Of a stretch of DNA of 10,198 nt, positions 5,220 to 10,198 are shown piece after piece. The notes beneath the pieces were generated by a model. The model saw nothing but the letters and a program-made list of their open reading frames with translations, was not told the origin of the DNA and did not search any database. Both the position numbers and the translations under genes were made by a program. The stretch comes from Ruminococcus sp. (GTDB lineage: Bacteria; Bacillota; Clostridia; Oscillospirales; Acutalibacteraceae): contig JAFVVB010000187.1 of assembly GCA_017502425.1 (NCBI GenBank), forward strand, positions 1-10,198. Reading direction: 5' to 3'. Position 1 is the first letter of the stretch. The number at the start of each line of letters is the position of its first letter.

Positions 5220-5636
5220 ATGAAAAGTTTCAGAAAAGAACTGTGGTTTAATATTCCGTCACGTAGAAAAATCGTAAACATCACCTCAGATGTTCAGAAA
5301 GCTATCGACGAAAGCGGTATAAAAGAAGGTCTTGTTTTGGTAAATGCTATGAATATCACCGCTTCTGTTTTCATAAATGATGATGAAGGCGGACTTCACT
5401 CAGATTATGAAAGATGGCTTGAAAAGCTGGCACCCGAAAAACCGTATAGCCAATATGCGCACAATGGTTTTGAAGATAATGCCGACGCACATTTAAAACG
5501 CACCATTATGGGTAGAGAGGTGGTGTGTGCCATAACTGAAGGTGTGCTCGATTTCGGTACATGGGAGCAGATTTTCTACTATGAACTTGACGGAAAAAGA
5601 AATAAACACGCTCTCATTAAAATAATCGGAGAATAA
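5220..5636 (+). CDS. yjbQ: YjbQ / UPF0047 family protein (secondary thiamine-phosphate synthase enzyme family)
   Basis: A 138-residue cytosolic protein of the UPF0047 family; weak thiamine-phosphate synthase activity has been attributed to E. coli YjbQ, but its main role is unresolved. Family marks are FINDDEGGLHSDYERWLEKL (51-70), the HNGFEDNADAHLK segment with His81 and His91, the IMGRE turn (96-100) and DFGTWEQIFYYELDGKR (111-127), ending in KIIGE. These His residues form the supposed metal or phosphate pocket. One residue is odd: the family usually has His in the segment read here as AMNITASV (Asn45), as in HxTAS or HTTA of relatives. The start is supported by AAGAGGT right at the previous stop, nine bases downstream of the MIF gene. 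Another ten bases separate it from ddl. No other thiamine gene is visible. Confidence 0.9.
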   Translation: MKSFRKELWFNIPSRRKIVNITSDVQKAIDESGIKEGLVLVNAMNITASVFINDDEGGLHSDYERWLEKLAPEKPYSQYAHNGFEDNADAHLKRTIMGREVVCAITEGVLDFGTWEQIFYYELDGKRNKHALIKIIGE

Positions 5637-5646
5637 GGAGTAATAT

Positions 5647-6702
5647 ATGAAAATCGTTGTACTTGCCGGCGGACTGAGTACTGAAAGAGATGTCTCCATC
5701 ACTTCAGGCTCACAGGTTGCTAAAGCGTTAAAAGAAAAAGGTCATAAAGTAGTTTTACTCGATGTGTTTATGGGTATCGAGGAAAAAGTAGACAGCATTG
5801 ATAAGCTTTTTGATGATGGCTATGATTTTACTAAATCCATTATCGGTGTATCTACTGAGATTCCTGATTTAGATAAAATCAAGGCTATGAGAAAAGACCA
5901 GTCAGACTGTCTTTTCGGCGAAAACGTCATAGATATATGCAAGGCTTCAGACATATGCTTTTTAGCTTTACACGGCGGTGTGGGTGAAAACGGCCAGCTT
6001 CAGGCTGCACTCGATATGCTCGGCATCAAATACACAGGTGCTGGATATTTAGGCTCTGCTATCGCTATGGATAAAGGCATCACAAAAGCTGTATTTTTAC
6101 ATGGCGATGTACCTACACCTATGTCAAAGCTCTATAAAAAAGACTCCCTTTCAAACGGCGAGCTCGACAGCTGGTGTGACTTCCCATGTGTAGTTAAACC
6201 ATGCTCAGCAGGTAGCTCAGTCGGTGTTTCTATCGTAGAAAGTGAAAAAGATTTTAAAGATGCTATGATAGACGCATTTAAATACGAAGGTCAGGTACTC
6301 GTTGAACAGTACATCAAAGGCAGAGAGTTTTCTATCGGTGTTTTAGGTAACAAAGCTCTTCCTATCATTGAAATCATTCCTAAAAGCGGTTTCTATGATT
6401 ACGTTAACAAATATCAGGCAGGAAACACAGAAGAAATATGCCCTGCTGTATTAGACGAGGCTACTACTAAACTTCTTCAGGACGCTGCGTGTCACGCGTA
6501 TAAAGAACTTCATCTGGAAAGCTACGCAAGAATAGACTTCTTACTTGATGAAAACGATGGTAATATTTACTGTCTGGAAGCTAACACTCTTCCGGGTATG
6601 ACTCCGATGAGCTTGCTCCCTCAGGAAGCTAAAGCTAATGGCATTGATTTTCCTGAGCTTTGCGAAAAAATCGTTGAGCTCTCACTCAAAAAATACAACT
6701 AA
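5647..6702 (+). CDS. ddl: D-alanine--D-alanine ligase
   Basis: ATP-grasp enzyme joining two D-Ala molecules for peptidoglycan. The 351-residue protein shows AGGLSTERDVSITSG with Glu13 (first D-Ala binding), the ALHGGVGENG loop at 107-116, GSSVG at 189-193, the omega-loop pair Lys255-Tyr256 in YDYVNKY, and the ATP/metal set Arg295, Asp297, Glu311, Asn313 in ARIDF and LEANTLPGMTPMS. A Tyr at the omega-loop position is typical of enzymes that make D-Ala-D-Ala, whereas VanA/VanB-type D-Ala-D-Lac ligases differ there, so a glycopeptide-resistance ligase is unlikely. It is longer than E. coli DdlB (about 306) because of an insert at roughly 45-90, as in many Gram-positive ligases. AAGGAG six bases before the ATG supports the start. 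It precedes murF, which uses its product. Confidence 0.95.
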   Translation: MKIVVLAGGLSTERDVSITSGSQVAKALKEKGHKVVLLDVFMGIEEKVDSIDKLFDDGYDFTKSIIGVSTEIPDLDKIKAMRKDQSDCLFGENVIDICKASDICFLALHGGVGENGQLQAALDMLGIKYTGAGYLGSAIAMDKGITKAVFLHGDVPTPMSKLYKKDSLSNGELDSWCDFPCVVKPCSAGSSVGVSIVESEKDFKDAMIDAFKYEGQVLVEQYIKGREFSIGVLGNKALPIIEIIPKSGFYDYVNKYQAGNTEEICPAVLDEATTKLLQDAACHAYKELHLESYARIDFLLDENDGNIYCLEANTLPGMTPMSLLPQEAKANGIDFPELCEKIVELSLKKYN

Positions 6703-6745
6703 GACCGAAATACATATAATGTTTTCTGCTACTTAAGGTGATATT

Positions 6746-8095
6746 ATGAAACCTATTACACTAAAAGAAATAGCTAAAAGCTGTAACGGTCAGCTTTTCG
6801 GTGACGAAAACACCGTAGTTACTTCTATCGTTACTGACAGCCGACAGGTTGAACGTGGCACTATGTTTGCCGCTATAAAAGGCGAACGTGTTGACGGTCA
6901 TAAATTCATTGCTTCATGCTGTGAAAACGGTGCTGTGTGTGCTTTAGTTGAAAACGCACCTGATACTGACTGCAACTACATTATTGTTGACTCGACACTT
7001 GATGCTCTTAAAAAAATTGCTGAATACTATCGTACTAAATTTTCCATTTTGTTCATAGGTATCACCGGTTCTGTCGGCAAAACTTCTACTAAAGAAATGA
7101 TAAGCTCGGTTTTATCTAAGAAATTCTGTGTGCATAAGACTCAGGGGAATTTCAATAACGAATTAGGCGTTCCGCTAACACTGTTCAAACTCGAAGAAAA
7201 ACACGAAATCGCTGTTATCGAAATGGGTATTTCAGACTTTTGTGAGATGACACGTCTTTCCGCTATGGTGAAACCTGACATCAGCGTTATCACAAATATC
7301 GGATACTGCCATTTAGAAAATCTGATTGACCTTGATGGTGTACTCAAAGCCAAGACCGAAATGCTTGAGTTTTTAAGTGACGACGGCAAAATGTTCTTCT
7401 GCGGTGATGATGAAAAGCTCTTCACGGTAAAAGAGCATAATGGTATCAAAACCATCTTCTACGGCTTTGATGACAGAAATGAATATAAAGCAGAAATTAT
7501 AAACACAGACCTCGAAAAAGGTATCGACTGTAAGCTTTACTTAAAAAGCGGTGTTATTAATGCTACCGTACCATCAGTTGAAAGTCATATGGTATCAAAC
7601 GCATTATGTGCTGCGGCTATCGGTGAAACACTCAATATGACACTAAGTGAAATAAAGAGTGGTATCGAATCTTATAAAACCGTTGGCTCACGCAGTAACG
7701 TAATCAGAAAGAACGATATCACTATCATTGATGACTGCTATAACGCTAACCCTACTTCAGTCAGAGCTTCAGTCAACTCACTTTCTAAATTCAATGGCAG
7801 AAAAGTTGCCATTATCGGCGATATGAACGAGCTCGGTGAAAACGAAAACGCGCTGCATTTTCATACGGGTAAATATATCATAGATAAAAACATCGATATG
7901 GTAATCGCTGTCGGCACACTTAGTAAAAATCTATTTGATGGTGCCGATAAAAAAGGCTACTACTTTAAGACAGTTGAGGAATGTATAGAAAAAATCACCG
8001 ATATTGTAAAAAACGGTGATACAGTACTGGTCAAAGCCAGCCACAGTATGCATTTTGAAAATATTGTTGAGAAACTCAACACTCATTTTAATTAA
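6746..8095 (+). CDS. murF: UDP-N-acetylmuramoyl-tripeptide--D-alanyl-D-alanine ligase
   Basis: Adds D-Ala-D-Ala to UDP-MurNAc-tripeptide, the last cytosolic step of the peptide stem. The 449-residue protein has the Mur ligase order: an N-terminal UDP-binding domain with TDSRQVERGTMFAAIKGERVDGH (30-52), a central ATPase domain with P-loop GITGSVGKTST (105-115), the MurF-type GNFNNELGVPLT (134-145), IEMG (158-161, magnesium-site Glu159), NIGYCHLENL with His189, LKAKTEM with the probable carbamylated Lys203, and a C-terminal domain with DDCYNANPTS (329-338), GDMNELGENE (358-367) and VKASHSMHFE near the end. In that last motif relatives usually have Arg where His433 stands here. AAGGTG five bases before the ATG supports the start. 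It follows ddl by 43 bases, so dipeptide synthesis and use are adjacent. Confidence 0.95.
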   Translation: MKPITLKEIAKSCNGQLFGDENTVVTSIVTDSRQVERGTMFAAIKGERVDGHKFIASCCENGAVCALVENAPDTDCNYIIVDSTLDALKKIAEYYRTKFSILFIGITGSVGKTSTKEMISSVLSKKFCVHKTQGNFNNELGVPLTLFKLEEKHEIAVIEMGISDFCEMTRLSAMVKPDISVITNIGYCHLENLIDLDGVLKAKTEMLEFLSDDGKMFFCGDDEKLFTVKEHNGIKTIFYGFDDRNEYKAEIINTDLEKGIDCKLYLKSGVINATVPSVESHMVSNALCAAAIGETLNMTLSEIKSGIESYKTVGSRSNVIRKNDITIIDDCYNANPTSVRASVNSLSKFNGRKVAIIGDMNELGENENALHFHTGKYIIDKNIDMVIAVGTLSKNLFDGADKKGYYFKTVEECIEKITDIVKNGDTVLVKASHSMHFENIVEKLNTHFN

Positions 8096-8104
8096 GAGGT
8101 AAGT

Positions 8105-8860
8105 ATGAAATTTATATCATGGAATGTCAACGGCCTTAGAGCCATTATGAACAAAGGCTTTATGGATAGTTTCAACGCACTTGATGCAGATATATTTTGT
8201 CTCCAGGAAACCAAACTTCAACAAGGTCAGATAGATTTTGAACCTGAAGGTTACCACGGTTACTGGAACTATGCTGATAAAAAAGGCTACTCGGGAACTG
8301 CTATTTTCTCAAAATCTGAGCCTCTTAGTGTAACATACGGATTAGGAATAGATGAGCACGACCACGAGGGCAGAGTCATCACACTAGAATTTTGTGACTT
8401 TTACTTCATCACAGTATACACTCCTAACTCTCAGGACGGACTCAAACGTCTTGATTACAGAATGAAATGGGAAGATGATTTTCTTTCTTACGTTAAAAAG
8501 CTTGACGAAATAAAACCCGTCATATACTGCGGTGACCTCAACGTAGCTCATAAAGAAATCGACCTGAAAAATCCTAAAACCAATCGCAAAAACCCTGGAT
8601 TTACTGATCAGGAACGTGAGAAAATGACTAACGCTCTCGAAAGCGGATTTACTGACACCTTCCGCTACCTGTATCCTGATATGGAGCAAATCTACTCATG
8701 GTGGTCATACCGATTCCATGCAAGAGAAAAGAATTCTGGATGGAGAATTGACTACTTTATATGCAGTGAGCGATTGAACGATAAAATCAATGACGCAAAA
8801 ATCCACTGTGATATTTTCGGCTCTGACCACTGTCCTGTGGAACTGGACATTAATCTGTAA
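8105..8860 (+). CDS. xth: Exodeoxyribonuclease III / AP endonuclease (ExoA type)
   Basis: A 251-residue member of the exonuclease-endonuclease-phosphatase family that cuts DNA 5-prime of abasic sites and trims 3-prime ends in base excision repair; Mg2+-dependent and cytosolic. All catalytic marks are present: Asn7 in SWNVNGLRA, Glu35 in QETKL, Tyr105 in VYTPNSQDGLKRLDYR, Asp144 and Asn146 in CGDLNVAHKEIDL, Trp/Arg-rich WWSYRFHAREKNSGWRIDYF (199-218), and Asp241-His242 in GSDHCPVELD at the C-terminus. It resembles the Bacillus ExoA / human APE1 branch (CGDLNVAH, GWRIDYF) more than E. coli XthA. The start follows AAGAGGT fused to the murF stop, nine bases after murF, so it is probably the last gene of the operon; a terminator follows. 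Confidence 0.95.
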   Translation: MKFISWNVNGLRAIMNKGFMDSFNALDADIFCLQETKLQQGQIDFEPEGYHGYWNYADKKGYSGTAIFSKSEPLSVTYGLGIDEHDHEGRVITLEFCDFYFITVYTPNSQDGLKRLDYRMKWEDDFLSYVKKLDEIKPVIYCGDLNVAHKEIDLKNPKTNRKNPGFTDQEREKMTNALESGFTDTFRYLYPDMEQIYSWWSYRFHAREKNSGWRIDYFICSERLNDKINDAKIHCDIFGSDHCPVELDINL

Positions 8861-8890
8861 ACATTTCAATATAAAATATATATATCTACC

Positions 8891-8928
8891 AAAAGCACCG
8901 ATAACGCTCAAAAATCGGTGCTTTTTTT
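8891..8928 (+). terminator. Terminator after the exonuclease III gene
   Basis: AGCACCGAT (8894-8902) and ATCGGTGCT (8914-8922) form a 9-bp perfect stem, extendable by flanking A-T pairs, with an 11-base loop and a run of seven T residues (8922-8928). It lies about 30 bases after the last gene of the five-gene run. Confidence 0.92.
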
Positions 8929-8957
8929 CATTATTATTTAACTAAAACTTCACATAT

Positions 8958-8963
8958 TTGACA
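8958..8963 (+). promoter_or_regulatory. Consensus -35 hexamer upstream of the right-edge gene, without a clear -10
   Basis: A perfect TTGACA lies 73 bases before the ATG at 9037. At the normal 17-base spacing the sequence is GGTGAT, which is not a -10 box; the nearest acceptable one, TATGCT, is 22 bases away. The promoter is therefore uncertain. The rest of this 108-base gap shows a TCCTCC run at 8996-9001 or close by and the ribosome site GAAGGTG. Confidence 0.3.
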
Positions 8964-9036
8964 CAACTTCTTAATTATGCGGTGATATGCTGTAAATCCT
9001 CCTAAAGAACACATAATTACAAAAGAAGGTGTTATT

Positions 9037-10198
9037 ATGAAAAAGAATTTTATCAAAAGACTAACCGCAACAGTACTGACGCTGTGTATGGCAGCATCTC
9101 TCATTCCACTCTCAACGATAAGCTCATCTGCGGCTATAAATGCTGAGTCTTTTGACCGCTGGTCTACAACACAGCTTTACTCACGAGGCTATGGTGCCAC
9201 AAGTACGATATTAAACTGTTTAGCAAAGGCTTCGGGTAGTGAAACTGTCCAGTCAGTCACATCTCTTATAGATAAGTATATCCTTCAAAGCGATACAACA
9301 GGTGATCAGCTTTCTGCTATACAGGATACATGTGACAAAATTTTAGAAAGCACTAAAGACACCCAGCACATCGTAGAGGATATAAACAAGAAGATTTCAC
9401 AGCAGACTATTAACGCAAGTAGCAAGGAAGCTAACGCTGCGTATAAAGAACAGGTAACCGACTATCTCACTCATCACGATGAGTCAATATATGATTTTTA
9501 TAATGTATATCTAGCTTATACCGACTATCTTCAGTACGCTATCAGCGATGATGCTCAGCAAAACAAAGACAAAATCATAGAAAAAGAGAAAAACTACCTT
9601 GATGAACTGAGTGAGTTTTATGCTTCCCAAACGGGTAAATACTGGGATTCTACTACGGGCATAAGTCAGTACGATTTCTACAAATCCCAGATTTATACTA
9701 CCAACACTTTAGATATATGCTTTAGCGGTATTTTAAACTCTTTGCTCAATAATATGGACCCTAACAGCTACGCAGTAGAAAAAGGCGAACGATTCATTGA
9801 CTGCGCTGCTCAGTACGCTTACTATGCATATCCTTTCTCAAGCGAACAGGCTCAGTTTATGGACTATGCTGTTGAGTATCAGATAAACGCTGTTACTACC
9901 GTGCTCATGCTGTATCAGGATTTCATTGCTCACAGAGCTGAGTATTTTGAAGAGCTGAGCGTTGACGAAGACTCAAGGGCTACATACAATAATGCGTGGG
10001 ACCAGCTCATCGGCTACTACGATAAATCTGTTAATAAATACACTAAGTCAATCACAAATTTCTTAAACTCTGACATAGTGTTAAAAGATGTTGGTGCTAA
10101 AACTACTTTAGATAAGTATTTAAGAGAGCAGTCCGCTACTAATCGTTTTGAAGATGAAAAAAGAAGCTTTTCTCTTGACAACACTAACTATATAGATA
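9037..10198 (+). CDS. Secreted helix-rich protein of unknown function, N-terminal 387 codons (runs off right edge)
   Basis: The frame is open from the ATG at 9037, after GAAGGTG, to the window end without a stop. Residues 1-32 are a signal peptide: basic start MKKNFIKR, hydrophobic core, small residues ending in SSSAA. The mature part is almost entirely helical in character and rich in Tyr, Gln, Asp and Ser. Around 85-130 the spacing of Leu, Ile, Val and Cys (starting DQLSAIQDTCDKI) fits a heptad coiled coil. The stretch 150-350 has many Tyr-rich helices (for example VYLAYTDYLQYA and QYAYYAYPF) and few Pro or Gly, suggesting a long helical bundle. No catalytic motif, dockerin or cell-wall anchor appears in the visible part; one could lie beyond the edge. 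I do not recognise a family. A preceding terminator makes it a separate transcription unit. Confidence 0.85.
   Translation, partial: MKKNFIKRLTATVLTLCMAASLIPLSTISSSAAINAESFDRWSTTQLYSRGYGATSTILNCLAKASGSETVQSVTSLIDKYILQSDTTGDQLSAIQDTCDKILESTKDTQHIVEDINKKISQQTINASSKEANAAYKEQVTDYLTHHDESIYDFYNVYLAYTDYLQYAISDDAQQNKDKIIEKEKNYLDELSEFYASQTGKYWDSTTGISQYDFYKSQIYTTNTLDICFSGILNSLLNNMDPNSYAVEKGERFIDCAAQYAYYAYPFSSEQAQFMDYAVEYQINAVTTVLMLYQDFIAHRAEYFEELSVDEDSRATYNNAWDQLIGYYDKSVNKYTKSITNFLNSDIVLKDVGAKTTLDKYLREQSATNRFEDEKRSFSLDNTNYID

Noticed and set aside
5647..6702. VanA-type D-Ala-D-Lac ligase
   Set aside because: The omega-loop has Lys-Tyr as in D-Ala-D-Ala ligases, and no vanH or vanX genes are nearby.
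7141..7455. 104-codon minus-strand frame over murF
   Set aside because: Antisense to conserved Mur ligase motifs, with no ribosome site.
8384..8911. Minus-strand frames (101 and 68 codons) over the exonuclease gene
   Set aside because: Antisense to catalytic motifs and, at the right end, reading into the terminator region.
8994..9031. TCCTCCT run pairing with the ribosome site of the right-edge gene as a translational switch
   Set aside because: Only five broken base pairs can form; not enough to claim a switch.

Overview
The window looks like chromosome from a low-to-moderate GC Firmicute of the class Clostridia, most likely a Ruminococcus-like gut or rumen anaerobe. The grounds are strong AGGAGG-type ribosome sites, sigma-A promoters with TTGNNN/TATAAT boxes, clostridial-type class II aldolase and CysK, TTG and GTG starts, and a dockerin domain next to an ECF sigma/anti-sigma pair. 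Species cannot be fixed from sequence alone. No tRNA, rRNA, CRISPR, insertion sequence or phage gene was seen.

Left part (1-2150, minus strand): class II fructose-bisphosphate aldolase (fba) with a clear terminator, then cysteine synthase (cysK) under its own promoter, then the first 23 codons of an unidentified gene. A near-consensus promoter for that last gene starts inside the final codons of cysK.

Middle (2200-4810, plus strand): an ECF sigma factor, an overlapping membrane anti-sigma factor with a long Pro/Thr/Lys/Glu-rich stalk and an extracellular C-terminal domain, and a secreted protein with an N-terminal dockerin and two Ig-like repeats. The cassette has a sigma-A-like promoter, a second candidate promoter of ECF type next to the sigma start, and a strong terminator. 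It reads as an envelope or extracellular sensing module and is the most interesting part of the window.

Right-centre (4811-8930, plus strand): a probable five-gene operon from one good promoter to one terminator: a MIF-family tautomerase, a YjbQ/UPF0047 protein, D-alanine--D-alanine ligase (ddl), MurF, and exonuclease III. Ddl makes the dipeptide that MurF adds to UDP-MurNAc-tripeptide, so the core is peptidoglycan precursor synthesis. The two small enzymes and the repair nuclease are companions with no obvious link to it.

Right edge (9037-10198, plus strand): the first 387 codons of a large secreted, helix-rich protein of unknown function, running off the window.
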